This document shows positions 1-8,572 of a stretch of DNA of 64,000 nucleotides, one piece after another. Location: assembly GCF_006517275.1 (NCBI RefSeq), contig NZ_CP041191.1:5327001-5391000 (forward strand), given 5' to 3'. The translations under genes and the position numbers were made by a program. Source of the stretch: Labrenzia sp. PHM005 (GTDB lineage: Bacteria; Pseudomonadota; Alphaproteobacteria; Rhizobiales; Stappiaceae). Each line of letters opens with the position of its first letter. The first letter of the stretch is position 1. Below the pieces are notes generated by a model that was given only the letters and a program-made list of their open reading frames with translations, ran no database searches and was not told where the DNA came from.

Positions 1-2
1 TT

Positions 3-716
3 GGTCTGCAGGCCGAGCCGGTTTCCACACAGGTGATCCCGCGCGACCGCCACGCCATGTACTTCGCCACCCTCGGCGTCATCGCCTCCTCCATCGAGCG
101 CCTGGCGACCGAAATCCGCCACCTGCAGCGCACGGAAGTTCTGGAAGCAGAAGAATTCTTCTCCAAGGGCCAAAAGGGCTCGTCTGCGATGCCGCACAAG
201 CGCAACCCGGTTTTGACCGAAAACCTGACAGGTCTTGCCCGCCTTGTGCGCATGTCCACTGTTCCAGCCATGGAAAACGTCGCCCTCTGGCATGAGCGTG
301 ATATCTCGCACTCCTCAGTTGAGCGCATGATCGGTCCGGACACCACAGTGACCCTCGACTTTGCTTTGGCCCGCCTTACCGGCGTCATCGACAAGCTGGT
401 TGTTTATCCGGAGCGCATGATGGGCAACATGGATCGCCTCGGCGGTCTGGTGCATTCTCAGCGCATCCTGCTGGCACTGACCCAAGCAGGCTCTTCCCGC
501 GAAGATGCCTACCGTCTGGTTCAGCGCAACGCCATGAAAGTCTGGGACAGCTATCAAGTCGCCGGCTCGGCATCGGTCGACTTCCTGACCGAGCTACTGA
601 ACGACGAAGACGTTCGCAATTATCTCTCCGAAGAAGAAATCCGCGACCGCTTCGATCTCGGCTATCACACCAAAAACGTTGATGTGATCTTTGAGCGGGT
701 GTTTGGCGAAAGCTGA
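3..716 (+). CDS. purB: Adenylosuccinate lyase, C-terminal part (cut by window start)
   Basis: The reading frame is open from the first bases and encodes the last 237 residues of a fumarase/aspartase-superfamily lyase. PurB acts twice in purine synthesis: it removes fumarate from SAICAR and from adenylosuccinate. The superfamily signature GSSAMPHKRNP lies at about nt 177-209. It contains the mobile-loop serine, lysine and asparagine, and a substrate-binding His-Glu-Arg-Asp segment (WHERDISHS) follows. Full-length PurB is about 430-435 residues, so slightly under half is missing upstream. The assignment is to PurB rather than argininosuccinate lyase or fumarase because the signature and C-terminal domain match PurB; that is family knowledge, not a search result. 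Confidence 0.95.
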   Translation, partial: GLQAEPVSTQVIPRDRHAMYFATLGVIASSIERLATEIRHLQRTEVLEAEEFFSKGQKGSSAMPHKRNPVLTENLTGLARLVRMSTVPAMENVALWHERDISHSSVERMIGPDTTVTLDFALARLTGVIDKLVVYPERMMGNMDRLGGLVHSQRILLALTQAGSSREDAYRLVQRNAMKVWDSYQVAGSASVDFLTELLNDEDVRNYLSEEEIRDRFDLGYHTKNVDVIFERVFGES

Positions 717-735
717 TTTTTCGCGACCCTAAGTT

Positions 736-834
736 CCCTCTCCCCTTGGGAGAGGGGCTAAATCTGTTCTTGTTTCAACTGGCGCCTGCCCCCTCACCCG
801 GCGCTTTGCGCCGACCTCTCCCCCTGGGAGAGGT
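736..834. repeat. Intergenic palindromic element with three hairpins
   Basis: Three perfect inverted repeats are packed into about 100 nt. The first is CCCTCTCCC/GGGAGAGGG at 736-744/748-756. The second is CGGCGC/GCGCCG with a TTT loop at 799-813. The third is ACCTCTCCC/GGGAGAGGT at 814-822/826-834. The outer two share the CCTCTCCC...GGGAGAGG core. The layout is like small dispersed intergenic repeats common in proteobacteria. It sits between purB and the phosphoesterase gene and may also act as an RNA processing or termination structure. Confidence 0.7.
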
Positions 835-903
835 AAGCTGGCAGCCGCAAATGTGGCCAATCCAGCACGCCCGAACCAGCTCACCGAAAGTAGTCAGAAG
901 AAG

Positions 904-1653
904 ATGAAAATTGCAGTCCTTTCTGACATTCACGGCAATGTCTTGGCGCTTGAGGCCGTGCTTGCTGATCTGAAACAGGAAATGCCGGATGTATTAGTCA
1001 ATCTCGGCGATTGTGTCTCCGGGCCGCTGTGGCCGGAGGAAACGGCTGCGATCCTGCGCGAGACCAACTGGCCGACCGTGCGTGGCAACCATGACCGGTT
1101 TCTGATTGAAGATCCCATTGAAAAACTGGGACCGACCGATGCTTTTACGGCTGAGCGCTTATCATCAAGTAGCCTCGACTGGCTCAAGACCACACAAGCG
1201 ACCATCCGCTTGACCGAAGAGGTTTTCCTCTGTCACGGCACTCCGGACAATGACGACCGCTATCTGACGGAAAAGATAGAAGGACCAAAAGGTCATCTGC
1301 CGGACGAAGACACCCTGCTCGCTGAGATCAAAGGCGAAACCGCCCCGATCATCTGTTGCGGCCACACGCATATTCCGCGTGTCATCCGGTTGCACAAGAC
1401 CGGACAGACCATCCTCAATCCCGGAAGCGTTGGCCTGCCGTCTTATGAGGACGAACATCCGAACAAACACAAGATGGAAGCCGGCAGCCCGCACGCGCGC
1501 TATGCGCTGATGAGCAAGGGGTCAAACGGCTGGAGTTTTCAGGAGAAAATGCTGCCCTACGACTGGGAAGCGGCGGCTAAGCAAGCGGAAAAGAACAAAC
1601 GGACTGGCTGGGGCCGGTCGCTGCGGCATGGCTTTTTCGGAACTCTGTCGTAG
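904..1653 (+). CDS. YfcE/MJ0936-type metallophosphoesterase
   Basis: The protein has 249 residues. The N-terminus reads MKIAVLSDIHGN, giving the D-x-H metal motif. It is followed by GDCVSGP (GDxxxxG), RGNHDR (GNHD) and a late GHTHIPR (GHTH), the full calcineurin-like di-metal set. The family includes phosphodiesterases and phosphatases of unknown physiological substrate. An in-frame GTG at 853 would add 17 residues. ATG 904 is preferred because family members begin directly at the first beta strand and an AG-rich stretch (AGTCAGAAGAAG) precedes it. It runs convergent to galE with only 4 nt between the stops. Confidence 0.85.
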   Translation: MKIAVLSDIHGNVLALEAVLADLKQEMPDVLVNLGDCVSGPLWPEETAAILRETNWPTVRGNHDRFLIEDPIEKLGPTDAFTAERLSSSSLDWLKTTQATIRLTEEVFLCHGTPDNDDRYLTEKIEGPKGHLPDEDTLLAEIKGETAPIICCGHTHIPRVIRLHKTGQTILNPGSVGLPSYEDEHPNKHKMEAGSPHARYALMSKGSNGWSFQEKMLPYDWEAAAKQAEKNKRTGWGRSLRHGFFGTLS

Positions 1654-1657
1654 CGCC

Positions 1658-2689
1658 TCAGCCGTCAGAAGCCTCATAGCCCTTCGGATTTTTGCAGGCC
1701 CAGTTCCAAGTGTCGGAACACATGTCTTCTAGGCCGCGCTCAGCCGACCAATTCAGTTTAGCTTCGGCCGCCTTTGTATCTGCATAGACTTCGGCAACAT
1801 CGCCTGCCCGCCGCGGAGCGATTTCATAGGGAATTTTTTGGTTGGACGCCCGTTCAAAGGCTTTCACCATCTCCAGTACGCTGTAGCCGGTGCCAGTCCC
1901 AAGGTTGACTGTGAAGCTGTTGGTTTCGTCTGTTAGAGCGGCCAGAGCTTCATGCGCCCGCAAATGACCTTCGACCAGATCGACCACATGAATGTAATCG
2001 CGTACGCCCGTGCCATCGCGCGTGTCATAATCGTTGCCAAAGACCGACAACTGGTCCCGCCGGCCACTGGCCACCTGAGAGACAAACGGCATCAGGTTGT
2101 TCGGAATGCCGCGTGGATCTTCTCCAATCAATCCGCTCTTGTGGGCACCAACTGGATTGAAATAGCGCAGAATGCCGAACCGCCAGCGCGGATCGCTTGC
2201 TGCCAAATCCCGGAGGATGTCTTCGATCATCAGTTTGGTCCGGCCATAAGGATTGGTCGCGCTCAGCGGATGATCTTCGGTGAGCGGCAAAAACTGCGGT
2301 TCGCCATAGACCGTGGCAGAAGACGAAAAAATCAACTGGCGGACATCGCAAGCGTTCATTGCGGCCAGCAGCTCAAGCGTGCCGGTGACGTTGTTGGCGT
2401 AATATTCTAGAGGGATTTCGGTGGATTCACCGACAGCCTTTAACCCCGCAAAATGAATAACTCCACTGCACTGATGGGTCTTCAAAATGCGTTCCAGCGC
2501 GGTCCTGTCCCGGATATCGGCCTCTTCAAACGCGATCTTGCGGCCAGTGATCGAAGCAACCCTATTAAGGCTTTCCGGGCTGGAATTGGAGAAATTGTCG
2601 ACGACGACGACATCATGACCAGCTTCCAGGAACGTGACGCAGCAATGAGACCCAATGTAACCAGCCCCACCCGTGATCAGGATCGTCAT
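1658..2689 (-). CDS. galE: UDP-glucose 4-epimerase
   Basis: This 343-residue extended short-chain dehydrogenase interconverts UDP-glucose and UDP-galactose, feeding surface polysaccharide synthesis. The NAD-binding motif GGAGYIGSH is at residues 7-15 and the catalytic Tyr148-x3-Lys152 (YGRTK) follows SSSATVYG. The conserved NPYGR and DYIHVVDL segments are typical of GalE rather than of other nucleotide-sugar epimerases. Length is normal (about 330-345). It is transcribed away from cysQ's end on the same strand and meets the phosphoesterase gene tail to tail. Confidence 0.93.
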   Translation of the reverse strand: MTILITGGAGYIGSHCCVTFLEAGHDVVVVDNFSNSSPESLNRVASITGRKIAFEEADIRDRTALERILKTHQCSGVIHFAGLKAVGESTEIPLEYYANNVTGTLELLAAMNACDVRQLIFSSSATVYGEPQFLPLTEDHPLSATNPYGRTKLMIEDILRDLAASDPRWRFGILRYFNPVGAHKSGLIGEDPRGIPNNLMPFVSQVASGRRDQLSVFGNDYDTRDGTGVRDYIHVVDLVEGHLRAHEALAALTDETNSFTVNLGTGTGYSVLEMVKAFERASNQKIPYEIAPRRAGDVAEVYADTKAAEAKLNWSAERGLEDMCSDTWNWACKNPKGYEASDG

Positions 2690-2814
2690 TTCAGAACTTA
2701 CCTTTCCGGGTTAATGCCCGCGCCTCTTTAGAGCGGACAAGCCGCCCTCCTTCCATTTGACCTTGGCATCTTTGCCTATAAGCGGTTCAAGTTTCGTTAC
2801 TCCGCTCAAATGCC

Positions 2815-3663
2815 TCAAGGCAGCAGCGCAATATCACTAACGGCGATGAAATGCGGATTGCGCAGATCGTCCTTGGTTGCCCCTTGAGGCACCCGATAGA
2901 CAAAATCCTGCCCGGTTTCGGCATAGACAACCCGGCCGCCCGCCGCACGCACAAGCGCATCGCCCGCCGCGATATCCCACTGCATGGTCGGCGCCATGCG
3001 CGGATAAAGATCCGCGCGCCCAGCCGCGACCCAGCACAATTTCAAAGACGAGCCGACAGAAAGTTTTTCCGCGACATTCAATTTGGAAATCAGTGCCTCG
3101 GTTTCCTCCGACAGATGCGAGCGGCTGGCCAGTACGCTTAATCCGGCATCCGGGGCGCAGCGAACCGAGATCTTTTGCGCCTCAAGAATTTCTGTCCCTT
3201 CAACCCGGGCCTGGTAAGCGCCCGTATCTTTATCTCCGCCGGGAAGTGTACCACCCCAAAAAATCTCATTCAGAGCAGGCGCATAGACCACACCAAAAAC
3301 CGGAGCACCATGTTCTATCAGAGCAATGTTTACGGTGAACTCACCGTTCTTTTTCAAGAATTCCTTGGTGCCGTCGAGCGGATCGACCAGGAAATACCGA
3401 TCCCCGCCCTCCGGCAGACGGCCGGCTTCAACGGATTCTTCCGCGACCACCGGTACGCCGGGGAACTGAACTTCGAGGCCCTTTAAAATAACATCTTCGG
3501 CGGCCTGATCCGCCACCGTGACCGGCGACCCATCCCCCTTGACCATAGCGCTGAAATCTTCTGCATAGATTTTTAGGATTTCTTCGCCAGCCGCAATTGC
3601 CAGGTTCAAGAGGCCTTTCACCCGGTCCCCGCGCGGTCCGGTCAACTCAACAGCATCGCTCAT
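2815..3663 (-). CDS. cysQ: 3'(2'),5'-bisphosphate nucleotidase
   Basis: This 282-residue protein belongs to the inositol-monophosphatase superfamily. CysQ hydrolyses 3'-phosphoadenosine 5'-phosphate left over from sulfate assimilation. Metal-site motifs are visible: Glu75-Glu76 in VAEES, DPLDGTKEF at residues 94-102, and WDIAAGDAL near residue 228. The DGTKEF form, with Lys-Glu-Phe after DGT, is characteristic of CysQ over SuhB-type inositol phosphatases. Its start at 3663 is about 250 nt from the divergent hydrogenase promoter, so the two share an intergenic region but probably not regulation. Confidence 0.92.
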   Translation of the reverse strand: MSDAVELTGPRGDRVKGLLNLAIAAGEEILKIYAEDFSAMVKGDGSPVTVADQAAEDVILKGLEVQFPGVPVVAEESVEAGRLPEGGDRYFLVDPLDGTKEFLKKNGEFTVNIALIEHGAPVFGVVYAPALNEIFWGGTLPGGDKDTGAYQARVEGTEILEAQKISVRCAPDAGLSVLASRSHLSEETEALISKLNVAEKLSVGSSLKLCWVAAGRADLYPRMAPTMQWDIAAGDALVRAAGGRVVYAETGQDFVYRVPQGATKDDLRNPHFIAVSDIALLP

Positions 3664-3910
3664 TCATCACGCCAGTTATTAGAAATGAAAATGGTGCCGT
3701 CTTCTTGAAGCACCTTGGCCGCCGGATCAAGGGCACAGGACAGGAAACGACCCGTGCTGGATCACAGATATTGAACCTGAAAGCGCATTTATTCTGGCTG
3801 GATAGTTTTCTTCCACCTTGGAAGGCTGGAACGGTTGACCGGTTACACCTCATCGGCGTCACGCACCAAAAATTTCTTATAAACTGAACCTTTTCAGATA
3901 CTTAAAAGTT

Positions 3911-3926
3911 TGGCCCGCTTTGTGCT
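3911..3926 (+). promoter_or_regulatory. Sigma-54 (-24/-12) promoter of hupSLEC
   Basis: TGGCCCGCTTTGTGCT matches the consensus TGGCACG-N4-TTGCW except for two positions, with invariant GG (3912-3913) and GC (3924-3925) at the correct 12-nt spacing. It predicts transcription from about 3937, which leaves a 50-nt leader before hupS ATG 3988 and excludes the upstream TTG start at 3910. A weak IHF-like stretch (ACCAAAAATTTC, 3865-3876) lies just upstream. The sigma-54 activator HoxA is encoded in the same locus. No TTG-N5-CAA site was found here. Confidence 0.72.
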
Positions 3927-3987
3927 TTGCCATGTCCCAAGTGCCGGCTTGGGCCCGCACAGGAAACAATGGGGGAGGAAAGAAGGT

Positions 3988-5067
3988 ATGACCGAAACCT
4001 TCTATGATGTGATGCGGCGTCAAGGCATCACCCGGCGCAGCTTTTTAAAATTCTGTTCACTGACGGCTGCAGCCTTGGGGCTGGGCCCGAGTTTTGCTCC
4101 GAAGATCGCCGAGGCGATGGAGACCAAGCCGCGCATACCGGTGCTCTGGCTTCACGGTCTGGAATGCACCTGCTGTTCGGAAAGCTTCATCCGCTCGGCC
4201 CATCCGCTGGCCAAAGACGTCATCTTGTCGATGATCTCGCTCGACTACGACGACACGATCATGGCCGCCGCCGGCCATCAGGCCGAAGCGATCATCGAAG
4301 AGACTATCCAAAAATACGACGGCAACTACATCCTGGCCTGTGAGGGCAATCCGCCGCTCAACCAGGAAGGCATGTCCTGCATCATCGCTGGCCGACCGTA
4401 TCTGGAGCAGCTGCAACATGCTGCGGCTCACTGCAAAGCCATCATTTCCTGGGGCTCTTGCGCCTCCTGGGGCTGTGTCCAGGCAGCGCGACCAAACCCG
4501 ACACAAGCCGTGCCGATCCACAAAGCACCTGGTATTCCCATCGACAAGCCGATCATCAAGGTTCCCGGTTGCCCGCCGATTGCGGAAGTCATGACGGCGG
4601 TGATCACCTATCTGCTTACCTTCGAGCGGTTCCCGGAACTCGACCGCCAGGGCCGGCCCAAAATGTTCTATTCCCAGCGCATTCACGACAAGTGCTACCG
4701 GCGCCCGCATTTTGATGCCGGCCAGTTCGTCGAGAGCTTCGACGATGAAGGCGCCAAGAAGGGCTACTGCCTCTACAAGGTCGGCTGCAAAGGCCCAACC
4801 ACCTACAACGCCTGTTCCACGGTGCGCTGGAACGGCGGCCTCTCCTTCCCGATCCAATCCGGCCATCCGTGTTTCGGCTGTTCGGAAGACGGCTTCTGGG
4901 ACAAGGGCAGCTTCTATGACCGGCTGACCGACATCCATGGCTTCGGCATTGAAGCTAATGCCGACAAAATCGGCGGGACCGCCGCTGCTGTCGTCGGAGC
5001 CGCTGCCGCCGCTCATGCGGCCGCGAGCGCTGTCAAACGCGCCCGCCAAAAGGGAGGAGACGAATAA
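3988..5067 (+). CDS. hupS: Uptake [NiFe]-hydrogenase small subunit, oxygen-tolerant type
   Basis: The electron-transfer subunit of a membrane-bound H2-oxidising hydrogenase, 359 residues. A twin-arginine signal (TRRSFLKF, residues 15-22) ends at AEA (41-43), so the folded enzyme is exported through Tat. The proximal cluster site reads CTCC (C60, C62, C63), GSCASWGC (C158, C163) and PGCPP (C195). Subtracting the 43-residue signal gives mature C17, C19, C20, C115 and C120. These are the supernumerary-cysteine positions of the [4Fe-3S] cluster in oxygen-tolerant hydrogenases such as Ralstonia HoxK. An alanine-rich C-terminal helix likely anchors it. ATG 3988 is chosen because GGGGGAGGAA precedes it and it lies downstream of the sigma-54 promoter. 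It overlaps hupL by 1 nt. Confidence 0.96.
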   Translation: MTETFYDVMRRQGITRRSFLKFCSLTAAALGLGPSFAPKIAEAMETKPRIPVLWLHGLECTCCSESFIRSAHPLAKDVILSMISLDYDDTIMAAAGHQAEAIIEETIQKYDGNYILACEGNPPLNQEGMSCIIAGRPYLEQLQHAAAHCKAIISWGSCASWGCVQAARPNPTQAVPIHKAPGIPIDKPIIKVPGCPPIAEVMTAVITYLLTFERFPELDRQGRPKMFYSQRIHDKCYRRPHFDAGQFVESFDDEGAKKGYCLYKVGCKGPTTYNACSTVRWNGGLSFPIQSGHPCFGCSEDGFWDKGSFYDRLTDIHGFGIEANADKIGGTAAAVVGAAAAAHAAASAVKRARQKGGDE

Positions 5068-6866
5068 TGGCCACCATAACAACCCCCAACGGCTTTGATC
5101 TGGACACCTCCGGCAAGCGCGTTGTTGTCGATCCGGTCACCCGCATTGAAGGCCACATGCGCTGCGAGGTGAATGTTGATGAAGACAACATGATCCGCAA
5201 TGCAGTCTCCACCGGCACCATGTGGCGCGGCCTGGAAGTGATCCTGAAAGGCCGCGACCCGCGTGACGCTTGGGCCTTCACCCAGCGGATCTGCGGTGTG
5301 TGCACCGGCACCCATGCGCTGACCTCCGTACGCGCTGTGGAAGATGCGCTCAACATCGACATTCCGGAAAACGCCAACTCGATCCGCAACATCATGCAGC
5401 TGTCGCTACAGGTGCATGATCACCTGGTGCATTTCTATCACTTGCATGCGCTCGATTGGGTCAACCCGGTGAATGCACTGAAGGCGGACCCGAAAGCGAC
5501 CTCAGCGCTGCAACAGCAGGTATCGCCGCGCCACGCGAAGTCCTCGCCGGGCTATTTCCGCGATATCCAGAACCGGCTGAAGAAGTTCGTTGAATCCGGC
5601 CAGCTTGGCCCGTTCAAGAACGGCTACTGGACCAATCCGGCCTACAAGCTGCCGCCGGAAGCCGATCTGATGGCTGTCACTCACTATCTGGAAGCGCTTG
5701 ATTTCCAGAAGGAGATCATGACCACCCGCACGATTTTTGGTGGCAAGGACACCCATCCGAACTGGCTAGTGGGCGGCGTTCCCTGTGCGATCAACATGGA
5801 CGGTGACCAGTCGGCCGGTGCGCCGATCAACATGGACCGGCTGAACTATGTTTCCGGCGTCATCGACCGCACCATCGAGTTCGTCGAAAACGTCTATATT
5901 CCGGACCTGATCGCGATTGCCGGCTTCTACAAGGACTGGCTCTATGGCGGCGGCCTGTCGTCCCAAAGCCTCTTGTCCTACGGCGACATCCCGGATCGTG
6001 CCAATGACTATTCGGCGGCGAACTTGATGATGCCGCGCGGCGCGATCATCAACGGCAAGCTGTCGGAAGTGCACGAAGTCGATCTGCGGGATCCTGAGCA
6101 GGTTCAGGAGTTTGTGCCCCACTCTTGGTACAAATATGCCGATGAAGCCAAGGGCCTGCATCCCTGGGACGGAGTGACGGAACCCAACTACGCGCTCGGC
6201 CCGAATCTGGTCGGCACGTCCACCAACATCGTCAACATCGACGAGAACGCCAAGTACTCCTGGATTAAAGCGCCGCGCTGGCGCGGCCATGCCATGGAGG
6301 TCGGCCCGCTCGCCCGTTATGTCATCGGCTATATGCAAGGCCATGAAGAGATTAAGGACCAGGTCGACAAGACCCTGTCGGCGCTGAATGTGCCGATTGA
6401 CGCTCTGTTCTCGACACTCGGACGGACGGCGGCCCGCGGACTTGAAGCCCAATGGGCGGCGCACAAACAGCGCTACTTCATGGACAAGATGATCGCCAAC
6501 ATCAAAGCCGGCGATTCATCGACTGCCAATCAGGAGAAATTCGACCCTTCAACCTGGCCCACAGAGGTTAAGGGCGTCGGTTTTACAGAAGCCCCGCGCG
6601 GTGCACTGGCGCATTGGATCAAGATCAAGGACACCAAGATCGACAACTACCAATGTGTCGTGCCAACCACCTGGAACGGCAGTCCGCGGGACAATGACGG
6701 CAACATCGGTGCCTTCGAAGCCTCGCTCCTCAACACCAAGGTGGAACGCGCCGAAGAGCCGGTGGAAATCCTCAGAACCCTGCACAGCTTCGATCCGTGC
6801 CTTGCCTGTTCCACCCATGTCATGGGTCCGGACGGCGAAGAGCTGGCCGAAATTAAAGTGCGCTAA
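5067..6866 (+). CDS. hupL: Uptake [NiFe]-hydrogenase large (catalytic) subunit
   Basis: This 599-residue subunit holds the Ni-Fe(CN)2CO active site that splits H2. The L1 motif [10 protein letters not shown] gives ligands C76 and C79. The L2 motif DPCLACSTH gives C578, C581 and H584. Fifteen residues ([15 protein letters not shown]) follow H584; this is the tail that the HupD protease removes after nickel insertion. The start overlaps the hupS stop (TAATG) and has GGGAGGAGACG upstream, so translation is coupled. HupL is exported by riding on HupS's Tat signal. Confidence 0.97.
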   Translation: MATITTPNGFDLDTSGKRVVVDPVTRIEGHMRCEVNVDEDNMIRNAVSTGTMWRGLEVILKGRDPRDAWAFTQRICGVCTGTHALTSVRAVEDALNIDIPENANSIRNIMQLSLQVHDHLVHFYHLHALDWVNPVNALKADPKATSALQQQVSPRHAKSSPGYFRDIQNRLKKFVESGQLGPFKNGYWTNPAYKLPPEADLMAVTHYLEALDFQKEIMTTRTIFGGKDTHPNWLVGGVPCAINMDGDQSAGAPINMDRLNYVSGVIDRTIEFVENVYIPDLIAIAGFYKDWLYGGGLSSQSLLSYGDIPDRANDYSAANLMMPRGAIINGKLSEVHEVDLRDPEQVQEFVPHSWYKYADEAKGLHPWDGVTEPNYALGPNLVGTSTNIVNIDENAKYSWIKAPRWRGHAMEVGPLARYVIGYMQGHEEIKDQVDKTLSALNVPIDALFSTLGRTAARGLEAQWAAHKQRYFMDKMIANIKAGDSSTANQEKFDPSTWPTEVKGVGFTEAPRGALAHWIKIKDTKIDNYQCVVPTTWNGSPRDNDGNIGAFEASLLNTKVERAEEPVEILRTLHSFDPCLACSTHVMGPDGEELAEIKVR

Positions 6867-6881
6867 AGCGGGAGGACGATC

Positions 6882-7451
6882 ATGAAAATTCTTACCAAAA
6901 CAGCCATCTTGGTGGGCGCCGTCACTCTCGCAGCCGGGCCAGCAATGGCGCACACGGGCAGCCAGCTGACTGTTGCCGGCGGACTGTTGCATCCCGTCCT
7001 GGGCCTGGATCACCTGCTGGCCCTGATCGGGGTTGGCATTCTGGCTGCCCAGCAGCGTCCATTGCAAACAAGCTGGACCCTACCGGCCGCATTCTTGGCC
7101 GCGGTCGCAGCAGGATCTCTCGCTGGATTCGCAGGTTTGACGACATCGATTGCGGAACCGGGCACATTGGTCTCGCTTGTGGTGTTCGGATTGCTGATTG
7201 CAGCAGGACGCGGGATTGGCTTGCCACTCACCCTTGGTGTGACTGCGCTCTTCGGGTTGGCCCATGGCACCGCTCACGGCATGGAAGCCGCCGGAGCGTC
7301 AGCAGTCTATTTGACGGCCTTCCTGGCCAGCTGCGCCGCACTTCACGGCCTTGGATATGCCCTGGGGCGGAAGCTGGAAGCCGTCAGCCATGGCCGTCTG
7401 GCTGCGGGTCTTGCTGTTGGAGCAGGCGGCCTTGCTTTGGCGCTCACCTAG
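6882..7451 (+). CDS. hupE: HupE/UreJ family membrane protein, probable nickel permease
   Basis: This 189-residue protein has a cleavable signal (cut after AMA near residue 23) and about six hydrophobic helices. The family motif HPVLGLDHLLALIGVGI follows the signal and supplies His and Asp residues implicated in metal passage. A second His-rich helix (GLAHGTAHGMEAAG) is typical of HupE. In rhizobia HupE works as a low-energy nickel diffusion facilitator for hydrogenase. The start has GGGAGGACGATC before the ATG. Here the gene lies between hupL and hupC, unlike the R. leguminosarum order hupSLCDE. Confidence 0.9.
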   Translation: MKILTKTAILVGAVTLAAGPAMAHTGSQLTVAGGLLHPVLGLDHLLALIGVGILAAQQRPLQTSWTLPAAFLAAVAAGSLAGFAGLTTSIAEPGTLVSLVVFGLLIAAGRGIGLPLTLGVTALFGLAHGTAHGMEAAGASAVYLTAFLASCAALHGLGYALGRKLEAVSHGRLAAGLAVGAGGLALALT

Positions 7452-7460
7452 GAGGCGGAT

Positions 7461-8216
7461 ATGAATGTAAATGTCAGCAATCCTTCCGCCGATGCAACGG
7501 CTAACTCAACGGGCCCATCGACCGCGCCCCACAAGGAAGAAGCCATCTACATCTACCAGGCGCCGGTCCGGATCTGGCACTGGGTCAACTTCTTCGCCAT
7601 TCTGGCGCTTGGGATTACCGGATATCTGATTGGCTCGCCACCACCGTCTGTCGGCGGAGAAGCCTATTTCAGTTACCTGTTCGGCTGGATCCGGTATCTG
7701 CATTTTGCAGCCGGATACATCTTTACGGTCGCTTTCCTTTTCCGGGTTTACTGGGCGTTTGTCGGCAACAAACATGCCCGGCAGATCTTTCTGCCGCCAG
7801 TGTGGCGCGGCAGTTTCTGGACCGAGCTGCTCCACGAAGTGAAGTGGTACGCCATGCTCACCAAGGAACCGATGAAATATGCCGGGCACAATCCGCTGGC
7901 GACCCTGACGATGCATGTAATGTTCGTTTGGTGCACCGTGTTTATGATACTGACCGGTTTTGCGCTTTACGGCGAGGGCACCGGTATGGGCAGCTGGCAG
8001 TTCGAGTACTTCTCAAGCTGGATCATCCCGATCTTTGGACAAAGCCAGGATGTGCATACCTGGCACCATGTCGGCCTTTGGGTGATCGTGTGTTTTGCAA
8101 TCACCCACATCTATGCGGCTATTAGAGAAGACATCATGTCCCGCCAATCGATCATGTCATCGATGTTCTCCGGTTGGCGAACCTTTCGCGATGACAAGCC
8201 GATCGCGGACGAATGA
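7461..8216 (+). CDS. hupC: Hydrogenase b-type cytochrome subunit
   Basis: This 251-residue di-haem cytochrome b passes electrons from HupSL to the quinone pool and anchors the dimer. After a hydrophilic N-terminal stretch of about 30 residues come four transmembrane helices. Histidines in or near helices, the likely haem ligands, appear in RIWHWVNFF, RYLHFAAGY, TMHVMFVW and WHHVGLW. The segment YQAPVRIWHW is diagnostic of the HupC/HyaC/HoxZ family. It is the last gene before a strong terminator, so hupSLEC forms a transcription unit of its own. Confidence 0.95.
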   Translation: MNVNVSNPSADATANSTGPSTAPHKEEAIYIYQAPVRIWHWVNFFAILALGITGYLIGSPPPSVGGEAYFSYLFGWIRYLHFAAGYIFTVAFLFRVYWAFVGNKHARQIFLPPVWRGSFWTELLHEVKWYAMLTKEPMKYAGHNPLATLTMHVMFVWCTVFMILTGFALYGEGTGMGSWQFEYFSSWIIPIFGQSQDVHTWHHVGLWVIVCFAITHIYAAIREDIMSRQSIMSSMFSGWRTFRDDKPIADE

Positions 8217-8263
8217 CATGTTTGCCGCGGGTACAAAGCTCGCGGCCCCTCTCACTATCTTCG

Positions 8264-8290
8264 GCGGGCGCTAGCGCCCGCTTCTTTTTG
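8264..8290 (+). terminator. Rho-independent terminator after hupC
   Basis: A perfect 18-nt palindrome, GCGGGCGCTAGCGCCCGC (8264-8281), is followed directly by TTCTTTTTG. The structure ends hupSLEC about 50 nt after the hupC stop and separates it from the hupD promoter. Confidence 0.85.
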
Positions 8291-8422
8291 CCTGCTTTCC
8301 AAGACAACATCCGGGCTGACAGTTCGCATGGAAAACTGCCATTTCCTATTCGCGCCCGTCCCTGACGCGTAATCTTTCTTTCCAATAATCAAACATTATG
8401 GAAACTTATAATCCACCTTTCT

Positions 8423-8433
8423 TTGGGCATCAA
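8423..8433. promoter_or_regulatory. Candidate HoxA/HupR-type activator site
   Basis: TTGGGCATCAA fits TTG-N5-CAA, the palindrome described for the related regulator HupR of Rhodobacter capsulatus. It is centred about 77 nt upstream of the start point predicted by the sigma-54 promoter at 8479-8494, a reasonable enhancer position. The motif is short and expected by chance about once per 4 kb, and it is not found upstream of hupS. Confidence 0.35.
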
Positions 8434-8478
8434 ACTTAAAACACTGATAAATCCGCCACTTCAGCTCATGCGGCGAGT

Positions 8479-8494
8479 TGGCACAGCGATTGCT
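8479..8494 (+). promoter_or_regulatory. Sigma-54 (-24/-12) promoter of the hupD operon
   Basis: TGGCACAGCGATTGCT matches TGGCACG-N4-TTGCW at every defined position but one (A for G), with GG at 8480-8481 and GC at 8492-8493. Transcription would begin near 8505, about 68 nt before hupD ATG 8573. The promoter lies beyond the hupC terminator. It therefore explains how the maturation and regulatory genes are expressed separately from the structural genes. A partial IHF-like match (AATCAAACATTAT) is at 8387-8399. Confidence 0.8.
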
Positions 8495-8572
8495 CAATAG
8501 AAACGAAAGGGACGCATACAGTTGCATACAACGCCAGCAGCCGATCCGGCGGCTTGGCGCGGGAGGAATACC

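Noticed and set aside
736-834. CRISPR array
   Set aside because: There are only two similar hairpins without regular spacers; no CRISPR array or cas gene was seen anywhere in the window.
3910-3987. Longer hupS start at TTG 3910
   Set aside because: It lies at the -24 element of the sigma-54 promoter and would put 26 residues before the Tat signal; ATG 3988 has a strong ribosome site.
4057-5082. 341-codon minus-strand open frame opposite hupS
   Set aside because: It mirrors the third-position GC bias of hupS; no start signal and no recognisable protein.
8273-8572. A coding region between hupC and hupD, including a 385-codon minus-strand frame at 8396-9553
   Set aside because: That frame mostly mirrors hupD/hupF. 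The gap itself holds a terminator, a regulatory site and a sigma-54 promoter.
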